Shown here one piece after another: positions 8,083-19,000 of a stretch of 64,000 nucleotides of DNA. The notes under the pieces were generated by a model. That model was not told the DNA's origin. It saw nothing but the letters and a program-made list of their open reading frames with translations, and did not search any database. Each line of letters opens with the position of its first letter. Position 1 is the stretch's first letter. Source of the stretch: G965205255 sp965205255 (GTDB taxonomy: Bacteria > Pseudomonadota > Gammaproteobacteria > Pseudomonadales > Endozoicomonadaceae); contig OZ242051.1 of assembly GCA_965205255.1 (NCBI GenBank), forward strand, positions 3,162,001-3,226,000. Reading direction: 5' to 3'. The translations under genes were made by a program, and so were the position numbers.

Positions 8083-11000
8083 ATGTTCTTATACTATTTT
8101 CTTGTTTTTTTATCAGTGTTTTCAATGTGTATTACACCTGTTGAACAGGTTGTTTTCGCCTGTGAAAAGGTACACATTGCTATTGATAAGACGAGCAGAA
8201 AGTCAAAGTATATCCCATATTCATCTAACACCGGTTCAATATCAACTAAATTATCGTCGTTTAATTCCCCTGTTTTCAAACCATTATCAACGGTAAATCA
8301 CCGTAGCTGGCAGGCATTCGCTCAGGCATCCGTTAACTCAGCAGCATTGCCCTCTAACGCCAATAGTTTTCACGGTGAAGCGAATGCTTCGGTTGATCCA
8401 AGAACCGGCAGCGTATCGTTTGGAATGGTCGTGGCGAGCACTTTGTATGATCAGGGACAGAGCAAAAGAGATCTGATGCTTTCATATGCCGGCAACTCTT
8501 TAGCTCATGGTACCGGTAGGCTGGGTCTGGGATCACACTGGACATTTAATGTAGGTACCGAACATCCGTCTTTTTCTGAGGTTTTAGGTCATAAAACCAC
8601 CGATATAACTACCGGTGACGGTCACAGTTTTACCATGGTCAGTGATCGGAATAAACAGGGTCAGATATACTGGCATCCCCTGCGGCACAAATTAGGTGAT
8701 GTGACTATTACCGGTGAGCCCGGTGACTGGACTATCGCTACTGCCTCCGGTACCCGTGAACATTTACAATATGGTTATGAAGATTGGGAAGAGGGGCATG
8801 ACGGGCAGCGAGTATGGTTTTATTATGATCGCAATGGACCTGACGATATTACCCGTCGTTTGCTTTATGTATGCAGTCATCCTCTGACTCTGACCCAAGT
8901 TGAAGGGGTAGATAATGCCTGTAAAAACGAAGGTGTCCGAATAACGTATCTGGGAAGTAAGGTTACTGTACACGGACAGCAAGACATTGTCTTGCATTTA
9001 GGTCAGGTCAGGGGTGAAAATACTGTCCAGTTTGTTTCCATGCCCTCTTTTAACAGTAAAAGTGTTGCAGGTGGCAACAAACCCTCACTGATGCGTTTTG
9101 ATTATGATGAGCAGGGCAGCTATCCCCAGCTGTTGAAAACAGTCACCGAGCCTTCAGGAAAATCTAGCACATTTCTTTACAATGATGAGTCAGATCGCAG
9201 TACCTCAGAACCTCAGGGGTTACCTGAAGGGCTTAGTCAGGGGCATCTACCGGTGGTGACAGAAGAGATAACTACTCCAGCACCTGTAAACAGTCAGGTC
9301 ATTCCTACCCGAAAGGTGTGGTATCAATACAGCGGTGGACCTTCTGATCAGCATAATTTTACCGGTTATCTTAGTGGTATCAGTAACGAGCCTGGAAAAG
9401 ATAACTTATTTGATCGTGCTGATGATTACACGTACACGGTTTCCAAAGACAATGGCCTGACGACTACAACCACAATTTATAACAGGTATCACCTTCCACT
9501 GACTGTTTCTCAGGCTGACGATTTACGCCACTCGCTCATAGCCAGAAATGATGTCACCTATTCGCCGTGGAAAGGAACCACTTTTTCCGAACTGCCTTCA
9601 ACGTACTCCCTTCCGAAGCAAACTACTAAAACCTTGTATGCCTTAACCCGCGACGGGCCGGACAGTGCGGTATTTCCTGCAAAAGTGTTACAGCAAAAAG
9701 CGTATGACAACAATGGTCAGATGATCTGGCAGCAGGATGCTTATGGCAGGCAGACTTTTATTCAGTATTGTCCGCCACAAGGTGATAGTCATTGCCCGAA
9801 AATGGACCCCGACTGGCCACAGGTGACATTGCCTGAAAAGGTAATACAGCTTCCTTCTAGGCAAACGCCTGCCGGGAGCATACCGTTTGTCAGTTTTGCT
9901 ACCACAGGTCATCAGTCTTGTGGTGTGGAAGTGGAATTTAACTATACAGTAATACCTGTCGCTCAAAAATACAGGGTACGCATAAAAAAGTATCAGCAAT
10001 TGTTAAAGCGACAATGGCATACCGTTCGGCAATTATGGAGTAGTGCTCACCACAGTAGAACGAATGGGTTAACTTCCTCCAAATTGTTCAGTCAAAGCCG
10101 TTTTTCTCATGAGGTAGGAGAAGACAATTCAGGGCAAGCAGGGAGCTGGCAGGTGGTTACTAAAACTGTCGGAACAGTTTCACCTGGTGTTGTCACGGAC
10201 ATTAAACCTGGAGATGCTTTACCTGAACTGTCACCCAGTCAGTTAATTACAGGCACGCATTTTCAGTATAATACTGACCAGAGTAGTTTAACTTATGGTC
10301 AGTTAATTGGGCTGAGTGTCTCAAAATATAATCAGCCTGCGGTGTTAGCAACGGGACAATCACAGCTTGCCGGTAGCGGGCAACCTGAACAGGTATCTTT
10401 TAACGTTATTCACCACATCAATAACAGATTGCACACCTTTACCACTGATATCGAAGTAGCTCAGAAGCAACCCCCTTCAGATATTCACAACATTAACCGG
10501 TTACTGGCGGCAGGTGATGGAAGTCTGTCGTTAGGAAAAACAGTTTATTCACTGACCAGTGGTGTAAAACTGTCTAATGATGACCCTTTGAAAACCTTGC
10601 ATATTGATTGGACTTACGACATTTGGCAACGTCCTGTTAAAGAAGTGATTACTCCAGAAACAGGGGGGCTTGCTCAGACGACCCACTGGACATATATTTT
10701 CAACAGCAAAGAAGCTGCAACAGTGACGACCCTGCCAGGGGGCACTCAAAACAAAGTCGTTTATGCTGGAGGCGGGAAAAATCAGGTGATTTTATCAGAC
10801 TGGCATCGTAGTAAAGCACAGGCTGGTGCACCGATGACAGGGACATCGAACTGGATACAAGACAGTGCCATGACCTACACAGCTACCGGAAATCTGAGCA
10901 GTAAAACAACCTTTCATGCCGCAGACCATAACGGTAAGACCATTGGACTGACCAGCCATTATGGTTATGATTTACTGAATCGTCCTGTATGGAAAAAATC

Positions 11001-14000
11001 TGCCGATGGTACTATTAGCGTTCAGGCACGTAACGATTCTCAGATGTTGCTGATGAGTTATCAGGTAGCCACAGGCAGAGACAATCGGGGCGAAAAGCTA
11101 GCACCTGATTTAAGCGTTGTGCAATCAAACACTATTGGAAAACCTGTCGCTGAGTACATCTTTGCATTAGCACCTGATGTAAAGGTCAATGGAAAACCGT
11201 TATATACGCCTCAGCTGAAAAAAACACTCATTGCACTGGAAAGTCAGCTGATCTCTGCAAAGAGTCTGAAAACAGTACAGAGTTATGGCTTATTACCCCC
11301 CGGCGGAAAAAATGGCTTGTTTGCCTTTGTGAACGAAGCGATTAAGGCAAAGGCATGGTTATCTGAATCGGCCACTGAGTATGACGGTAATGGTCGCAGA
11401 ACAGAACAGACCTTGCCCAACGGTACACAAATTCACTGGCAGTGGCAACATGGAAACCTGGTTTCCACCACTACACCCAATGGCAGTATGATTCACGACA
11501 GTTTTGATATTCAGGGCAACAAAACTTCCCGTTGTGTGCAACCTGTGGGGCAAGCCGTGTGCCATATATTAGGTAGTCGAGGTTATGACGACGAAGGTAA
11601 TCTTGCCTGGCAGACAGACGAGTATGGTAATACTAACAGGTATACCTACGATGCAGATGGCCGGTTACTCAGCATGACAACGGCGGCGACAAAAACCGAG
11701 AAATCGCATCAGTTTACCTTCACTTACAATAGTTTTGCGATCACCAGTGCATCCGTGGATGGTGTCACTTTTGTTATTTACACCTATGATCCGTCAACAT
11801 GGCAAATAACTGATAAAGAAGATGTGATCAGTCATTTGCATTACGACTATGATCCTGATACAGGTTTTTTAATAAAAGTCATACGTAGTACACCGATAAC
11901 ATTAAAGTCTCCTCCGAGAATAGATTATCCAACAGGTACTGAGAGTGTTGCATACGATCGTTATGGTGCCCCTGTGAGTCTGAAAGATTTAGCCGGAAAC
12001 ATATATTCAGCAATTCATGATGAACTGGGTAGGGTTTTACAGTCACAGGTGACTTTACCCGGCTCAACTCAGCCGACATTGCTGTCCAGTGTCACCTATG
12101 CGCCTTATTTTAACCGACCTGCCATGTCAACTAACGGGGTAGGTGTTGTACGTCGTTTTATTTATAATGATTTAGGGTCGCTTGAAAGCACTGTTGATGA
12201 AAGAGATAATGTAATTTTACAGCAACTTAGCTATACCTATGATGTTAAAACTCATAATATTACAACGCTGACTAGAACAGAGAAAAATAACAGTGCCACC
12301 CAGACTTATACCTATGATAAAAACACGAATAGTCTGACAGATATGACTTGTAGCGTCACCGGCAAACTAGGCACAGCCAGTATATTATGCCCAGAAGATA
12401 CAGATGTATCGGGCAGTAACCTAACAACCCCATCGATTATCACCTCACAACATTATACGTTTGATCAATGGAATAACATTAAGACGGTGAATGAGACGCT
12501 GGTTACCTCTGCTGGAAAAAACACAAGCAAAACGACTCATTATACGTATGCCGGGCCTTCTGAATCTCGTAGTGATGATTATGATCCGCATCGTATGATC
12601 GCTTTCAGTACAGAGTGGGCAACCAATGCTTCAAACTTTAATGCTCGTCCAAAAATGATCACTTATGATGGTTCAGGAAGAATTACTCAGGATGCCGATG
12701 GTAACACTCTGCATTACAATGCTTTTGGTCAACAGGATAGTTTTACCAACCATAAGACAGGAGAAAAAACCCTTTACCGGTATGACAGCGCAGGTCATCA
12801 GGTGGTAGAGCAGCCATTTAATGCACGGGGCAAAGCCTTACAACCACCTTTGTATATGGTTTATCAGGGTAATAATATTATTGAACAGGTGCAAAGCGAT
12901 GCTCATGGCACAATGCATAACAGTGTTGAGCTTGGAGGAGTAGCTCACAGTGAGGATGGTGTGATTAATCGCTGGTATCTGCATGACTATAAAGGAGATG
13001 TGCTGGTTACCCTTAATGGTTCCGGGCAAAGCGTCAGCGATCATGTTTACAGCCCTTATGGCATGGATGATAATCTTTCTGACAAAAGGGCACAGGCACT
13101 ACCGGAAAAGTTTAAACTAACGACACAGAATAACTGGTGGAAAAGTCATCAGCCGGGGTTTGATAACCAGATGAGTGATCCGGCTACAGGGTATCAGTTT
13201 TTAGGGGGAGGATACCGATCTTATAATCCGGTATACCGGCACTTTATGAGTCATGATAGTTACAGCCCGTTCAAAAAAATAGATGGTTATGGATTTGGCG
13301 ATAATAATCCGGTAATGAACACTGACCCAACAGGTCATATGCCCAAATGGCTGGGCTATGCGCTAGGAGGCTTAAGTATTGCCATGTCTGTTGTCTCTGC
13401 CGTATTGCTGCCGGTGGTTGCTGTGGGGGCTGCCAGTGCAGCCGGAGCTACCGCTGCAGGTATAGCCTCGGGTGTTGCTAGTGGTGTTACCATGGCAGTT
13501 GGCACAGCTTCAGGAGGGTTACAAATTGCAGGTACCGCATTACCAAAAAATAAAAATCTTGCCATTGCTAACCAAGCGTTTGGTATTGCAAATGGTGTGG
13601 TAGCATTCGGAATGGGTTTAGGGATCGGTTTTTCCGGTGTTGCCAGTGCTGCCAACGCTGTCACGGGTGCTGAAAAACTAACCAGTTTAATGATCATAAC
13701 ATCTGGCGTCAGTGGTAGTGTTTCAGGATTAACCAGTGAGGCCGGCTCGGACATTGGTATGGGAATGACGGTTAACCCTGGTTTGGCAGACAAAGTGGGG
13801 CTTGCAACAGCAGTAAATGTCTTGGGGCATGTATCCATGGCATTGATGGCCGTATCAGTAGCATCCGGACTGGGTGCTGGCATTGGTCTTTTTGCACGCA
13901 GGGGAGAAAACTCTGTAAAGGAGACAGTTACGACCCCAGAAGAGATACCATTAAGGCGACTGTCTGTTGAAGCAATACGTAAATTAAGAAAACTTGAGGG

Positions 14001-14445
14001 TGGAAATCGCAGAGAGGTATATACAGATGGAACAAGGGTCTATAAGTTGACAAAATTTTTTGATGATGTAGGGGACTTTTTTGAAGGTGAAGACCTCAAC
14101 AGGTATAGAATAAGAAAAAGTATGATAGTGCCAAAGGTGGAAGCTCAAAAATTAAATTCAATTTATAAGTCATCAAGTTTTTACGGTGGCAGGTATGCCC
14201 GTTATGCAACTGTCAGGGTTTATGCTGATGTTAATGCTGGCTATGTTGTTACCGATGCACCTTTTATTCCAGGTAAATATCCAGAAAGCTACGATCAAGA
14301 GGTTCTTCCTGAATATAATAGAATTAGTATGAGACATGTTTATGTCCATTCTGAGAAAAAGACCTCTAGTTTTGTCGTTTATCCGGGTACAACAGATATA
14401 TTGCCTGTTAATGGAATAGATTTTGCCCCGTTTTACTTGGACTAA
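8083..14445 (+). CDS. Rhs/YD-repeat protein, copy 2 (2120 aa)
   Basis: Same architecture as copy 1, but the first ten residues are missing because the upstream DNA was replaced; translation can start at the ATG that begins the hydrophobic signal (MFLYYFLVFL). The body is nearly identical to the other copies. Marker residues PPQGDSHC, AGSIPF, VIRSTP and AGNIY place it partly with copy 5. The tip is the most divergent: after the shared VYKLT the segment at nt 14052-14130 is acidic and Phe-rich (KFFDDVGDFFEGEDLNRY) where other copies have Pro-rich or basic residues. It is followed in the array by the glnD fragment, not by an immunity gene. Confidence 0.9.
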   Translation: MFLYYFLVFLSVFSMCITPVEQVVFACEKVHIAIDKTSRKSKYIPYSSNTGSISTKLSSFNSPVFKPLSTVNHRSWQAFAQASVNSAALPSNANSFHGEANASVDPRTGSVSFGMVVASTLYDQGQSKRDLMLSYAGNSLAHGTGRLGLGSHWTFNVGTEHPSFSEVLGHKTTDITTGDGHSFTMVSDRNKQGQIYWHPLRHKLGDVTITGEPGDWTIATASGTREHLQYGYEDWEEGHDGQRVWFYYDRNGPDDITRRLLYVCSHPLTLTQVEGVDNACKNEGVRITYLGSKVTVHGQQDIVLHLGQVRGENTVQFVSMPSFNSKSVAGGNKPSLMRFDYDEQGSYPQLLKTVTEPSGKSSTFLYNDESDRSTSEPQGLPEGLSQGHLPVVTEEITTPAPVNSQVIPTRKVWYQYSGGPSDQHNFTGYLSGISNEPGKDNLFDRADDYTYTVSKDNGLTTTTTIYNRYHLPLTVSQADDLRHSLIARNDVTYSPWKGTTFSELPSTYSLPKQTTKTLYALTRDGPDSAVFPAKVLQQKAYDNNGQMIWQQDAYGRQTFIQYCPPQGDSHCPKMDPDWPQVTLPEKVIQLPSRQTPAGSIPFVSFATTGHQSCGVEVEFNYTVIPVAQKYRVRIKKYQQLLKRQWHTVRQLWSSAHHSRTNGLTSSKLFSQSRFSHEVGEDNSGQAGSWQVVTKTVGTVSPGVVTDIKPGDALPELSPSQLITGTHFQYNTDQSSLTYGQLIGLSVSKYNQPAVLATGQSQLAGSGQPEQVSFNVIHHINNRLHTFTTDIEVAQKQPPSDIHNINRLLAAGDGSLSLGKTVYSLTSGVKLSNDDPLKTLHIDWTYDIWQRPVKEVITPETGGLAQTTHWTYIFNSKEAATVTTLPGGTQNKVVYAGGGKNQVILSDWHRSKAQAGAPMTGTSNWIQDSAMTYTATGNLSSKTTFHAADHNGKTIGLTSHYGYDLLNRPVWKKSADGTISVQARNDSQMLLMSYQVATGRDNRGEKLAPDLSVVQSNTIGKPVAEYIFALAPDVKVNGKPLYTPQLKKTLIALESQLISAKSLKTVQSYGLLPPGGKNGLFAFVNEAIKAKAWLSESATEYDGNGRRTEQTLPNGTQIHWQWQHGNLVSTTTPNGSMIHDSFDIQGNKTSRCVQPVGQAVCHILGSRGYDDEGNLAWQTDEYGNTNRYTYDADGRLLSMTTAATKTEKSHQFTFTYNSFAITSASVDGVTFVIYTYDPSTWQITDKEDVISHLHYDYDPDTGFLIKVIRSTPITLKSPPRIDYPTGTESVAYDRYGAPVSLKDLAGNIYSAIHDELGRVLQSQVTLPGSTQPTLLSSVTYAPYFNRPAMSTNGVGVVRRFIYNDLGSLESTVDERDNVILQQLSYTYDVKTHNITTLTRTEKNNSATQTYTYDKNTNSLTDMTCSVTGKLGTASILCPEDTDVSGSNLTTPSIITSQHYTFDQWNNIKTVNETLVTSAGKNTSKTTHYTYAGPSESRSDDYDPHRMIAFSTEWATNASNFNARPKMITYDGSGRITQDADGNTLHYNAFGQQDSFTNHKTGEKTLYRYDSAGHQVVEQPFNARGKALQPPLYMVYQGNNIIEQVQSDAHGTMHNSVELGGVAHSEDGVINRWYLHDYKGDVLVTLNGSGQSVSDHVYSPYGMDDNLSDKRAQALPEKFKLTTQNNWWKSHQPGFDNQMSDPATGYQFLGGGYRSYNPVYRHFMSHDSYSPFKKIDGYGFGDNNPVMNTDPTGHMPKWLGYALGGLSIAMSVVSAVLLPVVAVGAASAAGATAAGIASGVASGVTMAVGTASGGLQIAGTALPKNKNLAIANQAFGIANGVVAFGMGLGIGFSGVASAANAVTGAEKLTSLMIITSGVSGSVSGLTSEAGSDIGMGMTVNPGLADKVGLATAVNVLGHVSMALMAVSVASGLGAGIGLFARRGENSVKETVTTPEEIPLRRLSVEAIRKLRKLEGGNRREVYTDGTRVYKLTKFFDDVGDFFEGEDLNRYRIRKSMIVPKVEAQKLNSIYKSSSFYGGRYARYATVRVYADVNAGYVVTDAPFIPGKYPESYDQEVLPEYNRISMRHVYVHSEKKTSSFVVYPGTTDILPVNGIDFAPFYLD

Positions 14446-14470
14446 ATGAATTGCTGATGTTAATTAACTA

Positions 14471-14629
14471 ATACAAAAAACTGCGTCTAGCTTTTTATTG
14501 TGCTATTTTTTTGACCTTGATGTTATGCGTGGAAGTTCTACGCCATAGCTGGCTATTATTCGTTTTTTCCTTTAACAGCAAGCCCTAAAAACCTGTTTTA
14601 TAACAGTAGTTATGAAACAGGTTTTTAAA
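14471..14629 (+). repeat. MITE-like element downstream of Rhs copy 2
   Basis: The left end ATACAAAAAACTGCG and the reverse complement of the right end, ATTTAAAAACCTG, are imperfect inverted repeats. It is a diverged relative of the 149-bp element. The right half forms a strong hairpin. An equivalent copy closes the array at 36302-36461. Confidence 0.65.
14587..14626. terminator. Bidirectional hairpin terminator after Rhs copy 2
   Basis: Stem AAAAACCTGTTTTATAA (14587-14603), loop CAGTAG, stem TTATGAAACAGGTTTTT (14610-14626): 17 pairs including one T-G wobble, with a T tract on one side and an A tract on the other. It would stop transcripts from either side. Confidence 0.7.
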
Positions 14630-14661
14630 TAATTTGTAAAGCAAACATCATTATTGATTGC

Positions 14662-15480
14662 CTATATTGGGTAAGAGTCCTTTTCTATATGCCTGATGAT
14701 GTTTGAATTCAGTGCTGTGTGAAGCTCTTCAGTAATATCAGAATTTAGTGGCTTGTTATCAGCAGTTGACACAAAAAAGACATCTTTTACACGTTCATCG
14801 AGTGTCAGAGTTTTAGTATTTTGAACGTGAATATCATATGTCAGGAACGTGTTGACAATCACAGCAAGTAACCCTGGCCTGTCTGTAGAAAAAATTTCAA
14901 TGATAGTGCGGTCATTTGTTTTATCTTCAGAAAAGACTATTTTGGGATGTTGGCTAAAATAACGTAGTAATCTTGGTGTTCGTCGACGATGGACCCGGTT
15001 CATGGATGCAGGGTGTTGCAGGTTTCTCTTTAAATAATTACATGCCTCTGTTATACGGGGAGAACCTTCAGGAATAATTGTATTATCAGCTTCAAGTATG
15101 ACAAATGTATCCAGACAATGTTGTCTGGATATCGTCACCTTGGCATGCATAATGTTAAAGTTTAATGCTTCTAACGTCATGGTAATGATGGAAAAGTTAT
15201 TTTTTTTATGTGGAGCATAAACAAAAATAGCCGAACCACCTGAAATCAAGCCTGTTACCTGTTTTGCAATCACCAATGGCTCATTAGTGTTTTATGGTTT
15301 ATAACGTGTTCGCTATGCCATGTTATTTCTTCGGGAGTATAACTTGTAAAATATTTTGATTGATTTTTTTCCACAGCATTTTCACAGTACTACTTTTAAG
15401 TCCTTTTGCGTTGAGCAATTTTAATGCCTCTTCTTGCTGATGCTGTTTACATGCTTCAGTTGCCGATGCCTGAGTGCCAT
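14662..15480 (-). pseudogene. glnD: glnD 3' fragment (C-terminal 273 codons, decayed)
   Basis: This matches the C-terminal part of the intact glnD at 36493-39261, from about residue 650 to the stop, including both ACT domains but no catalytic domain. Two one-base deletions break the frame: near 15288 (gttttatgg here against gttttgatgg in the intact gene) and near 15353 (attttgattg against attttggattg). The two open pieces are 14662-15276 and about 15323-15480. The fragment is joined at 15480/15481 to the sequence that follows mrp. It is a by-product of the block duplication, and expression is unlikely. Confidence 0.9.
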
Positions 15481-16075
15481 GTATAAGGTGAAAGTAATTA
15501 TACAGTAACTTGTTTCTAGCTTCTGCTCTAAACATACCTTTCATATCTCCGGTTAAAGGCAGGGTAACCTGTTTTTATTAAGCAGCAGGTTTTGGTTGAA
15601 CCATGATATTTTGTTTATAACCATACAAATACGTTTCTTTTTTTTGGTCATTGTTTAGTTGTCGTTTTTTATACCAACACCTGCTTCCAACTTCTTATTG
15701 CGTTACTCTTCTGATCTTGCTGTTATGGGTTGAAGCTCCTCGTGATAGCGGGCACTTGGCCTTTAACTGTAAGCCATAAACGCATGCTACCAAAAGCAGT
15801 TAGAAACAAGTCTTGGTATTATTTATTAACTAATAAATATGTTATTTCTACCTAAGAAAATAATCATTTATCATGATACCCACAAATAAAAGATAAAACA
15901 TCAGATTTACTGCCGGTTTATTCCTATTTTCTTTCGCGTAGGTATTGCTACTCTGATGATTCATGCTATAGGAAAATCTACCTATTTTATTTTCTTATAC
16001 TATTGGTTTTGTGCTGAATCTCAGTAAATCCACAAAAAATTTATTCAGAGTCTATTCCAATTTTAGTTACTTCTT
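15481..16075. other. Copied mrp-downstream spacer before Rhs copy 3
   Basis: Near-identical to 571-1166. It has no mrp coding sequence, showing that the duplication endpoint lay after the mrp stop. It contains a full MITE-like copy (15671-15819). No gene is supported: the open frame that crosses the glnD fragment junction up to 15544 is only the pseudogene tail. Confidence 0.6.
15671..15819 (+). repeat. MITE-like element, full copy (149 bp)
   Basis: Starts ATACCAACACCTGC and ends CAAGTCTTGGTAT, like 762-910. It lies directly after TCGTTTTTT (15662-15670). Confidence 0.7.
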
Positions 16076-19000
16076 ATGAAAGCTTACTATCATGGTTCTG
16101 TTATTATGTTCTTATACTATTTTCTTGTTTATTTGTCAGTATTTTCAATCTGTATTATACCTGTTGAACAGGTTGTTTTTGCCTGTGAAAAGGTACACAT
16201 TGCTATTGATAAGACGAGCAGAAAGTCAAAGTATATCCCATATTCATCTAACACCGGTTCAATATCAACTAAATTATCGTCGTTTAATTCCCCTGTTTTC
16301 AAACCATTACCAACGGTAAATCACCGTAGCTGGCAGGCATTCGCTCAGGCATCCGTTAACTCAACAGCATTGCCCTCTAACGCCAACAGTTTTCACGGTG
16401 AAGCGAATGCTTCGGTTGATCCAAGAACCGGCAGCGTATCGTTTGGAATGGTCGTGGCGAGCACTTTGTATGATCAGGGACAGAGCAAAAGAGATCTGAT
16501 GCTTTCATATGCCGGCAACTCTTTAGCTCATGGTACCGGTAGGCTGGGTCTGGGATCACACTGGACATTTAATGTAGGTACCGAACATCCGTCTTTTTCT
16601 GAGGTTTTAGGTCATAAAACCACCGATATAACTACCGGTGACGGTCACAGTTTTACCATGGTCAGTGATCGGAATAAACAGGGTCAGATATACTGGCATC
16701 CCCTGCGGCACAAATTAGGTGATGTGACTATTACCGGTGAGCCCGGTGACTGGACTATCGCTACTGCCTCCGGTACCCGTGAACATTTACAATATGGTTA
16801 TGAAGATTGGGAAGAGGGGCATGACGGGCAGAGAGTATGGTTTTATTATGATCGCAATGGACCTGACGATATTACCCGTCGTTTGCTTTATGTATGCAGT
16901 CATCCTCTGACTCTGACCCAAGTTGAAGGGGTAGATAATGCCTGTAAAAACGAAGGTGTCCGAATAACGTATCTGGGAAGTAAGGTTACTGTACACGGAC
17001 AGCAAGACATTGTCTTGCATTTAGGTCAGGTCAGGGGTGAGAATACTGTCCAGTTTGTTTCCATGCCCTCTTTTAACAGTAAAAGTGTTGCAGGTGGCAA
17101 CAAACCCTCACTGATGCGTTTTGATTATGATGAGCAGGGCAGCTATCCCCAGCTGTTGAAAACAGTCACCGAGCCTTCAGGAAAATCTAGCACATTTCTT
17201 TACAATGATGAGTCAGATCGCAGTACCTCAGAACCTCAGGGGTTACCTGAAGGGCTTAGTCAGGGGCATCTACCGGTGGTGACAGAAGAGATAACTACTC
17301 CAGCACCTGTAAACAGTCAGGTCATTCCTACCCGAAAGGTGTGGTATCAATACAGCGGTGGACCTTCTGATCAGCATAATTTTACCGGTTATCTTAGTGG
17401 TATCAGTAACGAGCCTGGAAAAGATAACTTATTTGATCGTGCTGATGATTACACGTACACGGTTTCCAAAGACAATGGCCTGACGACTACAACCACAATT
17501 TATAACAGGTATCACCTTCCACTGACTGTTTCTCAGGCTGACGATTTACGCCACTCGCTCATAGCCAGAAATGATGTCACCTATTCGCCGTGGAAAGGAA
17601 CCACTTTTTCCGAACTGCCTTCAACGTACTCCCTTCCGAAGCAAACTACTAAAACCTTGTATGCCTTAACCCGCGACGGGCCGGACAGTGCGGTATTTCC
17701 TGCTAAAGTGTTACAGCAAAAAGCGTATGATAACAATGGTCAGATGATCTGGCAGCAGGATGCTTATGGCAGGCAGACTTTTATTCAGTATTGTCCGTTA
17801 CAAGGTGATAGTCATTGCCCGAAAATGGACCCCGACTGGCCACAGGTGACATTGCCTGAAAAGGTAATACAGCTTCCTTCTAGGCAAACGCCTGCTGGGA
17901 GCAGACCGTTTGTCAGTTTTGCTACCACAGGTCATCAGTCTTGTGGTGTGGAAGTGGAATTTAACTATACAGTAATCCCTGTCGCTCAAAAATACAGGGT
18001 ACGCATAAAAAAGTATCAGCAATTGTTAAAGCGACAATGGCATACCGTTCGGCAATTATGGAGTAGTGCTCACCACAGTAGAACGAATGGGTTAACTTCC
18101 TCCAAATTGTTCAGTCAAAGCCGTTTTTCTCATGAGGTAGGAGAAGACAATTCAGGGCAAGCAGGGAGCTGGCAGGTGGTTACTAAAACTGTCGGAACAG
18201 TTTCACCTGGTGTTATCACTGACATTAAACCTGGAGATGCTTTACCTGAACTGTCACCCAGTCAGTTAATTACAGGCACGCATTTTCAGTATAATACTGA
18301 CCAGAGTAGTTTAACTTATGGTCAGTTAATTGGGCTGAGTGTCTCAAAATATAATCAGCCTGCGGTGTTAGCAACGGGACAATCACAGCTTGCCGGTAGC
18401 GGGCAACCTGAACAGGTATCTTTTAACGTTATTCACCACATCAATAACAGATTGCACACCTTTACCACTGATATCGAAGTAGCTCAGAAGCAACCCCCTT
18501 CAGATATTCACAACATTAACCGGTTACTGGCGGCAGGTGATGGAAGTCTGTCGTTAGGAAAAACAGTTTATTCACTGACCAGTGGTGTAAAACTGTCTAA
18601 TGATGACCCTTTGAAAACCTTGCATATTGATTGGACTTACGACATTTGGCAACGTCCTGTTAAAGAAGTGATTACCCCAGAAACAGGGGGGCTTGCTCAG
18701 ACGACCCATTGGACATATATTTTCAACAGCAAAGAAGCTGCAACAGTGACGACCCTGCCAGGGGGCACTCAAAACAAAGTCGTTTATGCCGGAGGCGGGA
18801 AAAATCAGGTGATTTTGTCAGACTGGCATCGTAGTAAAGCACAGGCCAGTGCACCGATGACAGGGACATCGAACTGGATACAAGACAGTGCCATGACCTA
18901 CACAGCTACCGGAAATCTGAGCAGTAAAACAACCTTTCATGCCGCAGACCATAACGGTAAGACCATTGGACTGACCAGCCATTATGGTTATGATTTACTG

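Noticed and set aside
8048..8296. Plus-strand frame overlapping the start of Rhs copy 2 (and similar frames at 1183, 16092, 23010)
   Set aside because: Out-of-frame translation of the Rhs signal-peptide region; no family resemblance.
14662..15276. A stand-alone ACT-domain regulator of 204 aa
   Set aside because: It is the frameshifted 3' end of a duplicated glnD, with junction and stop matching the intact gene.
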